Below are positions 8,192-16,706 of a stretch of DNA of 64,000 nt, one piece after another. The notes under the pieces are model-generated. The model saw nothing but the letters and a program-made list of their open reading frames with translations. It made no database searches and was not told where the DNA came from. The position numbers and the translations under genes are program-made. Each line of letters begins with the position of its first letter. Within the stretch, counting starts at the first letter, position 1. Source of the stretch: an uncultured Bacteroidales bacterium (GTDB taxonomy: Bacteria > Bacteroidota > Bacteroidia > Bacteroidales > P3); NCBI GenBank assembly GCA_905234665.1, contig CAJOIV010000009.1, forward strand, positions 1 through 64,000, given 5' to 3'.

Positions 8192-9061
8192 ATGAATATC
8201 AACGGAAAAATAATTTTCATGGTCCTGCTCGCGGGCCTGCTGGCAGTCCACAATGCGCCGGCGGCGCAGGGGCAGAGCGGCACTGGCGGCAGCGGCCACA
8301 ACGGAGTTCTCGACACCTTCAGCTGCCCCATCGTGGGATTCAGCGTGGCGGGCGTCATCCCGTCGACAGGGGCTTCGGCGGCATCGGGTTTCGACGGCAC
8401 AGGGGTGGTTCCCACAATGGCCGACCTGTACAAGCCGCCCTACCTGGGCTTCGGCGTCCACTTTCTCTACAAGACCCGGCAGCACTGGGTATTCTCCGTC
8501 GACGGCAACATCTGGTTCGGAAGTGACAACCTGCAGTACCGTACTGACCGCATGGGGAGCGTTTTCTCACGCGACAGCCTCATCATCGGAACCAATGGCA
8601 CCGACGCCAACGTAACCTGCTACAACCGCCACATCGCCGTCACGGCAGGAGCCGGGAAGATATTCCCCCTCTTCCCGCAGAAGAATCCCAATTCGGGCCT
8701 CCTGCTGAAACTGAACGCCGGATACCAGCGCGGACAGACCATCTTCATGCTCAACGACGTCAACGCCCCCCAACTCGACGGCGACTATGCCCTCCTGTAT
8801 GACCACCAGCGTCACGGGTTGTTGCTTTCCGAGGCCATCGGCTACTGGTTCATGAGCAACCACGCCAACCTGGTGAACTGCGCCCTGACCTTCGAGGTGT
8901 CGCAACTCTGGAGCCGTTCGACACGCGACTACGTAATCGACAACCGCGCCGGGCTCAAAGGCAAGGACAACACCAGATACTTCGACCTCCTCTACACCCT
9001 CCGATTCACCTGGATGTTCCCGCTCAAGGGCAAGACCGTCAGGGAGTACTACTTTTATTAA
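8192..9061 (+). CDS. Secreted outer-membrane beta-barrel-like protein
   Basis: A 289-residue protein. The ATG at 8192 is chosen because it begins a good signal peptide (MNINGKIIFMVLLAGLLAVHNAPAAQGQ); the longer frame from 8138 would start inside the promoter region. After a Gly/Ser-rich stretch come alternating hydrophobic strands with aromatic ends (YLGFGVHFLYKTRQHWVFSVDGNIWFG; FDLLYTLRFTWMFPL). I do not recognise the family; an outer-membrane barrel is the best reading. The stop codon is followed directly by a modular repeat leading into waaA. Confidence 0.65.
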   Translation: MNINGKIIFMVLLAGLLAVHNAPAAQGQSGTGGSGHNGVLDTFSCPIVGFSVAGVIPSTGASAASGFDGTGVVPTMADLYKPPYLGFGVHFLYKTRQHWVFSVDGNIWFGSDNLQYRTDRMGSVFSRDSLIIGTNGTDANVTCYNRHIAVTAGAGKIFPLFPQKNPNSGLLLKLNAGYQRGQTIFMLNDVNAPQLDGDYALLYDHQRHGLLLSEAIGYWFMSNHANLVNCALTFEVSQLWSRSTRDYVIDNRAGLKGKDNTRYFDLLYTLRFTWMFPLKGKTVREYYFY

Positions 9062-9204
9062 TAATTAGGAATGAGAAATTAGAAATTAGGAATTGAGAAC
9101 TGACAGGAACACACTCCTCCGGCCCTTCGGGCCACCTCCCCTAACTTAGGGGAGGAGTGGCTGCCGCGGTTCATATCAACATATCAACGTATCAACAATA
9201 TCCC
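9062..9204. repeat. Modular junction repeat upstream of waaA
   Basis: Order of parts: heptamers of the ATTAGGA type (9064-9098); CACTCCTCC (9112-9120) pairing with GGAGGAGTG (9151-9159); a hairpin GGCCC-TTC-GGGCC (9121-9133); a perfect 10-bp-arm palindrome with CCTCCCCTAA and TTAGGGGAGG (9135-9155); octamers of the CATATCAA type (9172-9198); then the waaA ATG. The same order occurs at 12983-13089. Confidence 0.85.
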
Positions 9205-10542
9205 ATGAGATACCTCTATACATTCGGAATCATCTGCTACACTGTGGGGGTCTACGTTGCCTCGCTGTGGAACGACAAGGCCCGCCAGCTGTGCGACGGC
9301 TGGCGCCACACCTTCCGGCGCCTGGCCAAATCGCCCGTGGGCAACGGCAAGACGGCCTGGTTCCACGCCTCGTCGCTGGGCGAGTTCGAGCAAGGCCGCC
9401 CCATCATCGAGGCTTTCCGCAAGGAGCACCCCGACTACAAGATATGCCTCACCTTCTTCTCGCCGTCGGGCTACGAGGTGCGCAAGGACTATGCCGGGGC
9501 CGACTTCGTCTGCTACCTGCCGCCCGACACACGCGACAACGCCCGCCGGTTCCTCAACATGCTGCACCCCACGGTGGTCTTCTTCGTCAAGTACGACTAC
9601 TGGTTCAACTACCTCGAACAGCTGCACATGCGCGAGGTGCCCACCTATATCTTCTCCACCATCTTCCGTCCGGGACAGTATTTCTTCCGTTGGTACGGGG
9701 GCTGGTTCAGGAAACATCTGGACCGCTGCTTCACCCACATCTTCGTCCAGAACAAAGAGTCGCAGAAACTGCTGAAGTCCCACGGCATAGGCCACTGCTC
9801 GGTGGCGGGCGACACCCGTTTCGACCGTGTCCACGCCATCGCCCAGGAATGCCGGAGCAACGAGGTGGTCGAGGCATTCCTTGCCAACCATCAAGGCAAG
9901 AAAGTGATTCTGGCAGGAAGCTCGTGGGAGCCCGACGAGGAGCACCTGCACCGCTATCTAATTAGGAATGAGGAATTAGGAATGAGGAATGGAGAATTAG
10001 AAATTAGGAATGAGGACCCGGTGTCCGGGCCGACTATTCCAGGAATCAGGAATTGCATCCTCATCCTTGCCCCGCACGTCATCGGCGAAGCCCACCTGGC
10101 CCACATCGAGCAACTCTTCGGCAAAGACAACTGCCTCCGTTACTCTCAACTTTCAACTTTCAACTTTCAACTTGCAACGCCCCCTTCTGTCCTTATCATC
10201 GACAATATGGGCATGCTCTCCTCCCTCTACCGCTACGCCGACGTGGCCTATATCGGCGGCGGATTCGGCCAGGGCATCCACAACATCCTGGAGGCCGTCA
10301 CCTTCGGCAAACCCGTTGTCTTCGGCCCCAACTACGGCAAGTTCCAGGAGGCACGCGACATCATCCGGCTCGGTGGCGGTTTTTCCTATAGCGACTACAC
10401 ACACCTGCCGCCCATCGTCGACAGTCTCCTCAACGACCCGGAGGCCTACCAAAAAGCATCCTTGGCCTGCAGCAAATACATGGATTCCAACCTCGGCGCC
10501 ACACGCAAAATCCTTTCCATTATTCATGAGACTGACGGATGA
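9205..10542 (+). CDS. waaA: Kdo transferase with in-frame repeat insertions
   Basis: A 445-residue 3-deoxy-D-manno-octulosonate transferase, which adds Kdo to lipid A at the inner membrane. The start at 9205 gives an N-terminal anchor (MRYLYTFGIICYTVGVYVASLW). The conserved HASSLGEFEQG with the catalytic Glu is at residues 54-64, FVKYDYWFNYL and AGDTRFDRV follow, and YIGGGFGQGIHNILEA marks the C-terminal sugar-nucleotide domain. Between EEHLHRYL and ILILAPHVI about 33 residues are encoded by ATTAGGA-type heptamers and a CCCGG-TGT-CCGGG hairpin, and a second short insert (TFNFQLATPPS) lies near residue 314. Both sit where family members have loops. Its end overlaps tamL by 17 bp. Confidence 0.92.
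   Translation: MRYLYTFGIICYTVGVYVASLWNDKARQLCDGWRHTFRRLAKSPVGNGKTAWFHASSLGEFEQGRPIIEAFRKEHPDYKICLTFFSPSGYEVRKDYAGADFVCYLPPDTRDNARRFLNMLHPTVVFFVKYDYWFNYLEQLHMREVPTYIFSTIFRPGQYFFRWYGGWFRKHLDRCFTHIFVQNKESQKLLKSHGIGHCSVAGDTRFDRVHAIAQECRSNEVVEAFLANHQGKKVILAGSSWEPDEEHLHRYLIRNEELGMRNGELEIRNEDPVSGPTIPGIRNCILILAPHVIGEAHLAHIEQLFGKDNCLRYSQLSTFNFQLATPPSVLIIDNMGMLSSLYRYADVAYIGGGFGQGIHNILEAVTFGKPVVFGPNYGKFQEARDIIRLGGGFSYSDYTHLPPIVDSLLNDPEAYQKASLACSKYMDSNLGATRKILSIIHETDG
9959..10056 (+). repeat. Heptamer array translated inside waaA
   Basis: Eight heptamers (ATTAGGA, ATGAGGA, ATGGAGA, ATTAGAA variants) at 9961-10016, then a CCCGG-TGT-CCGGG hairpin (10017-10029) and a partial AGGAATCAGGAATTG. Read in the only stop-free frame, I-R-N-E-E-L-G. 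Confidence 0.88.
10144..10177 (+). repeat. Second repeat inside waaA (CAACTTT heptamers)
   Basis: Four copies of CAACTTT/CAACTTG, the reverse-strand form of the heptamer family, read as STFNFQLAT in frame. Confidence 0.8.
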
Positions 10543-12982
10543 CCATAATATCCGCTCCAAGGCGGCAATGACAGTGGCTGCGGCCGTGCTGGCCCTGGTC
10601 TTCTCCTCGTGTGGTGTCGACAAATACCTCAACGAGGGCGAACGTGTGCTCAATCGCAATCAGGTCACCACGCTGATGGACGACGGCAGCCCGGCATCCA
10701 AAGAGGTCAGAGCCGCATCCAAAGAGGCTTCCAAATACATCACCCAACAGCCCAACAAGCGCTTCCTCGGTGTGAGAAGCTACATGCGCCTTTTCTGCTC
10801 CACCAATCCCGACGACACCAGTGGGTGGGCCAATTTCTGGCGTGCCCGCGGGGAAGCTCCCGTTATATACAACCCAAACGCCGCACTCCACTCTGCTCAG
10901 CAGATTGAGGCTCTCATGCACAGCAAGGGATGCTTCAACACGCACGTTTCGGCCGACACTCATCACGTCTTCCGCAACGAGGTCAAGGTCAACTACACCA
11001 TCCATGCCTCTCCGCGCTATAAGATTGACGAAGTCCGATTCCGTTGCTCCCAGTCCGATGTCAACGACCTCCTGCAACAATGGAAGCAAAACTCAGCCAT
11101 CCACGTGGGCGACTACTACGACCAGGCGGTCCTGGAGAAGGAACGGCAGGAAATAGCCACCTTCCTGCAACGGAGAGGCTACTACTATGCACGCAGTTCG
11201 CTGGTGCACTTCTACATCGACACCACCTTCGATTCCAGACTCCTAAGTGTCCTCGTTACCGTCCGCCTACCCGAAACCGTCGACCAGGCAGGCCACAACC
11301 GGCGCATTCCTCTCCTATCCTACCGGATTGACAACATATATATTTATCCCGACATCGACCTCCGGCCCGATGCAATGGACCACCCACTCGATACACTCAT
11401 CATCCCCTACGAGTCCCGCCACGGTACCACCCTTTACAACTTCATCTACAGCAACGGCCATCCACGTAAGAAAAGCGCCGACCTTTCTCTTGCCGTATCG
11501 CCCCGCGCCATCAGCCGCTCTCTCTATATTTTCCATGGACAGACCTACCGCCCCTCCATCGCCACCTCCACCAACAACAGCCTCATGGCCTTGAATAATT
11601 TCAAGTTCACCGATATCTCCTTCCTCCCTTCTCCCAACAGCACTGACACCGCTCCTCTCCTCGACGCACGCGTCCGCATGATTAAGGCTCCCCCTCGCCG
11701 CATCAGCCTGTCTTTTGAACTCACCAATGGCTCCTATAGTGCCACTGACGAGAATTATAATTTCTTCACTTCTGGCAATATGGGCCTTGGCGAAAACCTT
11801 AGTTACCGTAATACCAACCTTTTCGGCGGCGCCGAGCAGCTCACTATCGAACAGAATCTCCTCATCGAAACACCTAAGAGAGTCTTCCAGCAGAAAGAGA
11901 GAGGCTTCTACGATATCTTCAACTCATTCGAATCCGGTGGCGGCATTACCCTCGACCTCCCCGAATTCCTTCTCCCTTTCACCGGTGGCATTGCCTGGCA
12001 GCAAAACAAACCACACACACTCTTCAACATCAGCACAGACTATCTCTTCCGCACTTTCCACATGCCCGACATTGACTCTGCCATCAGAATCGAACGCATC
12101 CGCCTATCCAGTTCTTTCGGCTACACATGGTCTCACAGCCGCGAAATGCAGCACCGGCTTCTCCCCATCAATGTCTCCTACAACCACACCATCTCTGGCG
12201 AAGAGTATTTCTATTATCTGGGTATCATCACCTCCGACTACCGCTATTTCGCCCAGAACTACTTTATCCTCAATACCGAATATCAGTTCACCTACAGCAA
12301 CCAGTACCCAGCCTCGCCAGGCAGCCGCGAGTCGGCGCGCCACGACTTCGACTTCGTGACCGTCAACGTGGAGACCGCGGGCAACCTGCTGCGCCTGGCC
12401 GAGAGCACCGTGGGGCTGCCCCTCGGCAGCGACAAGGCGGTGGACTACTACCAGTTCTTCCGCATCGAAGGCGAATACAAGCACTACTTCCATTTCGGCC
12501 GCGCCTCCACCCTCGTCCTTCGCACACTCGCAGGTATCGGTATCCCCTATGGACACTCCTCTGACCTCCCCTACGAGCGCACTTTCTATGGCGGAGGCCC
12601 CACCACCATGCGTGCCTGGCTCATCCGCCGTCTCGGCCCGGGCGACAACTTTGACTCGGAATGGGATTTACCCATCAGTATGGGCGATTTCCAGTTGGTC
12701 GCCAACATCGAACAGAGATTCCCCATAACCGGCATCTTCGAGGGTGCCCTGTTCGCCGACATCGGCAACGTATGGACACTCAAGCAGATCAAAGACATCC
12801 CCCGGACCTTCGCCGTTGGCACAGGACTCGGACTCCGCGCCAACATCACCTTCATCACACTCCGACTCGACATAGCATTCCCCCTCTACGACCCGGGATA
12901 CGCCCAAGACAACCGCTGGCTTTTCCAACACTTCCGCTGGAACAAAACCGTCCTTAACTTTGGAATCAACTACCCGTTCTAA
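10526..12982 (+). CDS. TamL-like BamA-family outer-membrane lipoprotein
   Basis: An 818-residue protein. The ATG at 10526 overlaps waaA by 17 bp; a second ATG at 10568 (MTVAAAVLALVFSSCG) would also give a lipoprotein. The lipobox is VFSSCG. POTRA-like segments follow (IDEVRFRCSQSDVNDLLQQW; EKERQEIATFLQRRGYYYA), then a C-terminal 16-strand-type barrel with the surface-antigen pattern (FYGGGPTTMRAWLIRRLGPG; LVANIEQRFPITGIFEGALFADIGNVW) and final aromatic strand TVLNFGINYPF. In Bacteroidota the TamL lipoprotein works with TamB in placing proteins or lipids in the outer membrane. Coupling with waaA makes this an envelope-building operon. Confidence 0.85.
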   Translation: MRLTDDHNIRSKAAMTVAAAVLALVFSSCGVDKYLNEGERVLNRNQVTTLMDDGSPASKEVRAASKEASKYITQQPNKRFLGVRSYMRLFCSTNPDDTSGWANFWRARGEAPVIYNPNAALHSAQQIEALMHSKGCFNTHVSADTHHVFRNEVKVNYTIHASPRYKIDEVRFRCSQSDVNDLLQQWKQNSAIHVGDYYDQAVLEKERQEIATFLQRRGYYYARSSLVHFYIDTTFDSRLLSVLVTVRLPETVDQAGHNRRIPLLSYRIDNIYIYPDIDLRPDAMDHPLDTLIIPYESRHGTTLYNFIYSNGHPRKKSADLSLAVSPRAISRSLYIFHGQTYRPSIATSTNNSLMALNNFKFTDISFLPSPNSTDTAPLLDARVRMIKAPPRRISLSFELTNGSYSATDENYNFFTSGNMGLGENLSYRNTNLFGGAEQLTIEQNLLIETPKRVFQQKERGFYDIFNSFESGGGITLDLPEFLLPFTGGIAWQQNKPHTLFNISTDYLFRTFHMPDIDSAIRIERIRLSSSFGYTWSHSREMQHRLLPINVSYNHTISGEEYFYYLGIITSDYRYFAQNYFILNTEYQFTYSNQYPASPGSRESARHDFDFVTVNVETAGNLLRLAESTVGLPLGSDKAVDYYQFFRIEGEYKHYFHFGRASTLVLRTLAGIGIPYGHSSDLPYERTFYGGGPTTMRAWLIRRLGPGDNFDSEWDLPISMGDFQLVANIEQRFPITGIFEGALFADIGNVWTLKQIKDIPRTFAVGTGLGLRANITFITLRLDIAFPLYDPGYAQDNRWLFQHFRWNKTVLNFGINYPF

Positions 12983-13089
12983 TTGAGAATTGAAAATTGA
13001 AAATTGAAAAGACACACTCCTCAGTCACTTCGTGACAGCTCCCCTAACTTAGGGGAGCAGCTAACATATCAACATATAAACATATCAAC
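12983..13089. repeat. Modular junction repeat upstream of polyprenyl synthase gene
   Basis: Heptamers ATTGAGA/ATTGAAA (12982-13010), hairpin GTCAC-TTC-GTGAC (13024-13036), palindrome with arms GCTCCCCTAA and TTAGGGGAGC (13038-13058), octamers CATATCAA/CATATAAA (13065-13088), then the start codon. Same order as 9062-9204; the first hairpin differs by paired changes. Confidence 0.87.
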
Positions 13090-14055
13090 GTGAAACACCT
13101 GCTTGAAGAAGTACAGAAGATTTTCGAGGCCGAGCAGTTCCTCGCACAGCCTGAGGAACTCTACCGGCCCATCGACTACACCCTCCGCCTCGGAGGCAAA
13201 CGCATACGGCCACTCCTTCTCCTCGCCGCCAACCAGATGTTTGGCGGGAAAACCGACGACGTGCGCCATGCGGCCCTCGCCATCGAGACGTTCCATAACT
13301 TCACCCTCCTCCACGATGACCTCATGGACCGCTCCCCTCTCCGCCGCGGCAAACCCACCGTCTACTCACTCTGGGGCGACAACAGCGCCATTCTCTCTGG
13401 CGACACGATGTTTGCCTTGGCCTGGCGTTATCTCCTCCGTCGTGACCATCCACGCCTCCGCGACATTCTGAACACCTTCAACGAGACCGCCATAGAGGTG
13501 TGCGAAGGGCAGCAGTATGACATGAACTTCGAGCAGCGGGACGATGTCACCGTTCCCGAATACCTGGAGATGATCCGCCTCAAGACCGCCGTCCTCCTCG
13601 CCGGAGCCCTCAAGATGGGCGCCCTCTACGCCCAGGCGCCCGACGGCGACATCCAGCGTCTCTACGACTTCGGCATCCACCTCGGCCTCTCCTTCCAGCT
13701 GCAGGACGACCTCCTCGACGCCTACGGCGACACCGCGACCTTCGGCAAGGCCACCGGCCAGGACATCCGCGACAACAAGAAGACCTACATCTACCTCCAC
13801 GCCCTGCAGGTCGCCAGTCCCGAGCAGCAAGAAAGACTCCGGCAACTCTTCAACAATGAGAGCGCCGACACCGAGGCCAAAGTCCGCGAAGTCCTCGACA
13901 TCTACGGCCGGCTGAATATCCGTGAGGCCGTCGAGAAAGCCATCGCCGACGAGTTCGACATGGCAAGAAAATGTCTCGACGAAGTCCGCGCCGAAGAGGC
14001 CGCCAAGGCACCCCTGCGCGAACTGTTGGAGACCCTCTTCGACCGAAAGAAATGA
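13090..14055 (+). CDS. Trans-isoprenyl diphosphate synthase
   Basis: A 321-residue polyprenyl synthetase starting at GTG 13090. The first Asp-rich motif with its flanking Arg pair is at about residues 76-86 (LLHDDLMDRSPLRRG) and the second at about 207-213 (LQDDLLDAYGD); GGKRIRPLLLLAA near residue 35 binds isopentenyl diphosphate. It condenses isopentenyl diphosphate onto allylic primers. The length and gene context fit either the farnesyl/geranylgeranyl class or the longer chain class used for menaquinone side chains; product length cannot be told with certainty. It follows tamL across a modular repeat. Confidence 0.92.
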   Translation: MKHLLEEVQKIFEAEQFLAQPEELYRPIDYTLRLGGKRIRPLLLLAANQMFGGKTDDVRHAALAIETFHNFTLLHDDLMDRSPLRRGKPTVYSLWGDNSAILSGDTMFALAWRYLLRRDHPRLRDILNTFNETAIEVCEGQQYDMNFEQRDDVTVPEYLEMIRLKTAVLLAGALKMGALYAQAPDGDIQRLYDFGIHLGLSFQLQDDLLDAYGDTATFGKATGQDIRDNKKTYIYLHALQVASPEQQERLRQLFNNESADTEAKVREVLDIYGRLNIREAVEKAIADEFDMARKCLDEVRAEEAAKAPLRELLETLFDRKK

Positions 14056-14095
14056 AAAAAAAAGCATTTTTTTCTTTCAAGTCCGAAAAATAGTG

Positions 14096-14103
14096 TATAT
14101 TTG
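14096..14103 (+). promoter_or_regulatory. -7 box of exbB operon
   Basis: TATATTTG followed by CA, 65 bp before the exbB ATG, matching the Bacteroidetes consensus. Confidence 0.75.
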
Positions 14104-14167
14104 CAAAAGCAACCGATAAGGACAACAACAAACAAACTAATTAATAATCAACACACAAAAAGAAATT

Positions 14168-14995
14168 ATGAAAAAAGTAATTGCTTTGATGTCAATCGTT
14201 GGCTTATTGACATTCACCAATCTCAACGGCCTCCGTGCCCAGGACCAGACCGCTCCCGCCCCCGAGGCTACCACCGAGCAAGTTGATGAGCAGACCGCCG
14301 ACAGCAATGTCGCCGTCGAAGCCGAAGAGGCTGCCGAGACCGTCGCCGCTCCCGTGGATGAAACCAAATCCTTCCACCAGGTGCTGAAAGAAAAGTACAT
14401 CTCCGGTGGTGCCGGCTGGATGACCCCCGTGCTCATCTGCCTCATCTTCGGTATGGCCCTCGTCATCGAGCGCATCATCTACCTGAACATGGCCACCACC
14501 AACGTCCAGAAACTCCTTGAGGGCATCGAGGGATTCGTTGCCAAGGGCGACTACAATGGCGCCAAGGAGCTCTGCCGTGACACCCGCGGCCCCGTTGCCA
14601 GCATCTTCTACCAGGGTCTCGACCGCATCGACGAAGGTCTTGACAATGTCGAGAAAGCCGTCACCTCCTACGGTGGTGTCCAGATGGCCCGCCTCGAGAA
14701 CAACATGACCTGGATCACCCTGTTCATCGCCCTGGCTCCCTCCTTCGGATTCCTCGGAACCGTTGTCGGTATGGTGCAGGCATTTGATGACATCGAGGTC
14801 GCCGGTGATATCAGCCCGACCGTCGTGGCCGGTGGTATGAAGGTCGCTCTGCTGACCACCATCTTCGGTCTTATCGTCGCCATCATCCTTCAGATTTTCT
14901 ACAACTACCTCCTCACCAAAATCGAGAGCCTCGTTGCCGCCATGGAAGACGGTTCCATCTCCTTCATGGACATCCTCGTGAAGAACAAGAAATAA
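14168..14995 (+). CDS. exbB: ExbB/TolQ/MotA-type proton channel subunit
   Basis: A 275-residue inner-membrane protein that, with ExbD, uses the proton gradient to drive TonB. It has an N-terminal signal-like segment (MKKVIALMSIVGLLTFTNLNGLRAQ), an acidic Ala/Glu-rich periplasmic stretch (about residues 25-75), then the MotA/TolQ domain with TM helices around WMTPVLICLIFGMALVIERI, LFIALAPSFGFLGTVVGMVQAF and ALLTTIFGLIVAIILQIFYNYL. The GTVVGM signature is conserved. The long signal-plus-acidic N-terminus is a feature of Bacteroidota ExbB proteins. It heads an operon with one small membrane protein and two ExbD genes. Confidence 0.93.
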   Translation: MKKVIALMSIVGLLTFTNLNGLRAQDQTAPAPEATTEQVDEQTADSNVAVEAEEAAETVAAPVDETKSFHQVLKEKYISGGAGWMTPVLICLIFGMALVIERIIYLNMATTNVQKLLEGIEGFVAKGDYNGAKELCRDTRGPVASIFYQGLDRIDEGLDNVEKAVTSYGGVQMARLENNMTWITLFIALAPSFGFLGTVVGMVQAFDDIEVAGDISPTVVAGGMKVALLTTIFGLIVAIILQIFYNYLLTKIESLVAAMEDGSISFMDILVKNKK

Positions 14996-15135
14996 ATGTT
15001 TAAATGTGTAAGTGTGAAAATGTGAAAATGTGTAAGTAGGGCGGAAGCCTAAAGACATCAACACATTAGCACATTCAAACACTTAGGAATTCACTCAAAC
15101 ATTAACACATTAACACATTCAAACATTCATTCACC
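14996..15135. repeat. Octamer repeat junction between exbB and next gene
   Basis: Octamers in one sense (TAAATGTG, TAAGTGTG, AAAATGTG) at 15001-15038, a small GC hairpin (TAGGGC-GGAA-GCCTA) at about 15037-15051, then octamers in the complementary sense (CACATTAG, CACATTCA, TTAACACA) up to 15134 just before the ATG. Together they form a long imperfect inverted repeat. Confidence 0.8.
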
Positions 15136-15576
15136 ATGAAAGAAAAGACAGATAAAATATTGACCCTGGCGCTCCTCGGCCTGGCCATCGTGATGACGGC
15201 AATCGCTTTCGTCTTCGCGCTGAACACCGCCAACGGCGGCATGTTCGACTTGGCCTTCTGGCTGCTCATCGCCATGATGGTCGTCGCCATCGGAGCCATC
15301 GTGCTCTTCCTCGTCAAAAAGCTCGCCGAGCGTTTCGCGACAGAAAAAGGCTACCTCAAGAAATTCCTTATCCTGATAGGCATTGCCCTCGTCGTTCTCG
15401 TCCTGTCCTATCTCCTGGCCAGGGGCGATGATGTCGACCTTGTCAAATTCGGAATCAGCGAAGGCACCTCCAAGCTCATCGGCGCCGCCTGCATCGTATG
15501 CTACATCCTCAGCATCGGTGCTGTGTGCGCCATTGTCGTGGCCGAGTGCCTGCCTAAGTCGAACAAGAAAAAATAA
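15136..15576 (+). CDS. Small membrane protein of exbB-exbD operon
   Basis: A 146-residue protein with four predicted membrane helices (ILTLALLGLAIVMTAIAFVFAL; FWLLIAMMVVAIGAIVLFLV; FLILIGIALVVLVLSYLLA; LIGAACIVCYILSIGAVCAIVVAE) and a Lys-rich end. I do not know a function. Proteins of this size often sit between exbB and exbD in Bacteroidota, so a part in the TonB energising complex is plausible but inferred from position. It ends 7 bp before exbD. Confidence 0.75.
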   Translation: MKEKTDKILTLALLGLAIVMTAIAFVFALNTANGGMFDLAFWLLIAMMVVAIGAIVLFLVKKLAERFATEKGYLKKFLILIGIALVVLVLSYLLARGDDVDLVKFGISEGTSKLIGAACIVCYILSIGAVCAIVVAECLPKSNKKK

Positions 15577-15583
15577 ATAGACT

Positions 15584-16159
15584 ATGGGAAGGAAACTACC
15601 TGGATTAAACACCAGCTCAATGTCCGACATCTCGTTCCTGTTGTTGGCCTTCTTCCTGTTGGTCTCCAACATCAACACAGACCAGGGTATTGCGCGTCGT
15701 CTGCCGCCTCCGCTGCCTCCCAACCAGAAGGACACGCCCGAGGTCAAGGAACGTAATATCTTTGTAGTCAAAATCAACAGCAAGGACCGCCTCCTCTTCA
15801 ACGGCGAGGTGGGCGACATCCACGACCTCAAGGACCGCGCCAAGGAGTTCCTCGGCAACCCGTCGAACGACCCCAAGCTGCCCGAGAAGATCGACATGGA
15901 TATCCCCCTGCTGGGCTCGATGAAGGTCTCCAAAGGTATCATCTCCCTGCAGAACGACCGCGGCACCTCGTACGACATGTACGTGGCTGTGCAGAACGAG
16001 TTGACGGCTGCCATCAACGAGATGCGCAACGAGCTGTCAGTAGAAAGGTTCGGCAAGAAATATGCCGACCTCAGTACCCCACAGAGCGAAGCTATCGACC
16101 AGGCAATCCCCATTGCCATCTCGGAAGCCGAGCCCACAAAGATAGGAGAACGTAAATAA
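15584..16159 (+). CDS. exbD: ExbD/TolR family protein 1
   Basis: A 191-residue biopolymer transport protein. The single TM helix near residues 10-32 (SSMSDISFLLLAFFLLVSNIN) contains the conserved Asp that takes up protons. A periplasmic domain follows, beginning RRLPPPLPPNQKDTPEV, longer than in E. coli ExbD. It follows the small membrane protein by 7 bp and its stop codon shares one base with the next exbD start, so the two are likely translated together. Confidence 0.93.
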   Translation: MGRKLPGLNTSSMSDISFLLLAFFLLVSNINTDQGIARRLPPPLPPNQKDTPEVKERNIFVVKINSKDRLLFNGEVGDIHDLKDRAKEFLGNPSNDPKLPEKIDMDIPLLGSMKVSKGIISLQNDRGTSYDMYVAVQNELTAAINEMRNELSVERFGKKYADLSTPQSEAIDQAIPIAISEAEPTKIGERK

Positions 16160-16632
16160 TGGCAAAATTCACTGGTAAAAACAAGAAAGAGACCCCCGGT
16201 CTCAACATGGGTTCCATGTCGGACATTATTTTCATGCTCCTGTTCTTCTTCATGACCATCACCACAATGCGCGAGAGTTCATTGTATGTGACCATCAAGG
16301 TGCCCAAAGCCACCGAGGTCGTGAAACTTGAGAAGAAGAGCCTTGTCTCCTACATCAATGTGGGTACCCCCATGCAGGGTGAGATGCAGCGCAAATACGG
16401 CACCGAATCCCGCATACAACTCAACGATGCAATTATGGAGGTCTCCGACATCCCCCTCTTTGTAGAAACTGAAATCAACCAGCGCGTCGAGGCTGACCGC
16501 CCCTTCGTCACCATGTCCATCAAGGCCGACAAGGACACCAAGATGGGCCTCATCAGCGACATCAAGCAGGAGCTCCGCAACTCCGGCGCCTTCAAGATTT
16601 TCTACAACGCAGCCAAGGGCGAGAGAAAATAA
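16159..16632 (+). CDS. exbD: ExbD/TolR family protein 2
   Basis: A 157-residue second ExbD. The TM helix near residues 14-35 (GSMSDIIFMLLFFFMTITTM) again carries the proton-binding Asp. The periplasmic part has the usual beta-strand pattern (LYVTIKVPKATEVVKLEKKSLV; MSIKADKDTKMGLISDIKQELRNSGAFKIFYNA). Bacteroidota operons commonly have two exbD genes, and both products are thought to contribute to the TonB motor. A terminator hairpin follows the gene. Confidence 0.93.
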   Translation: MAKFTGKNKKETPGLNMGSMSDIIFMLLFFFMTITTMRESSLYVTIKVPKATEVVKLEKKSLVSYINVGTPMQGEMQRKYGTESRIQLNDAIMEVSDIPLFVETEINQRVEADRPFVTMSIKADKDTKMGLISDIKQELRNSGAFKIFYNAAKGERK

Positions 16633-16656
16633 CCCTCCCCCTTCATGCTGACCCTC

Positions 16657-16686
16657 AAAGAGCCGTCCACTCAGGGCGGCTCTTTT
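16657..16686 (+). terminator. Intrinsic terminator after exbD operon
   Basis: Stem AAAGAGCCG/CGGCTCTTT with an 11-nt loop, ending in TTTT, 25 bp past the exbD stop. Confidence 0.8.
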
Positions 16687-16706
16687 AATCAAGAAAGCAC
16701 TACATC

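Noticed and set aside
9118-9160. GC hairpins as a plain terminator of the gene at 8192
   Set aside because: No T-run follows and the same set recurs before another gene with paired changes, so it is better seen as a repeat element.
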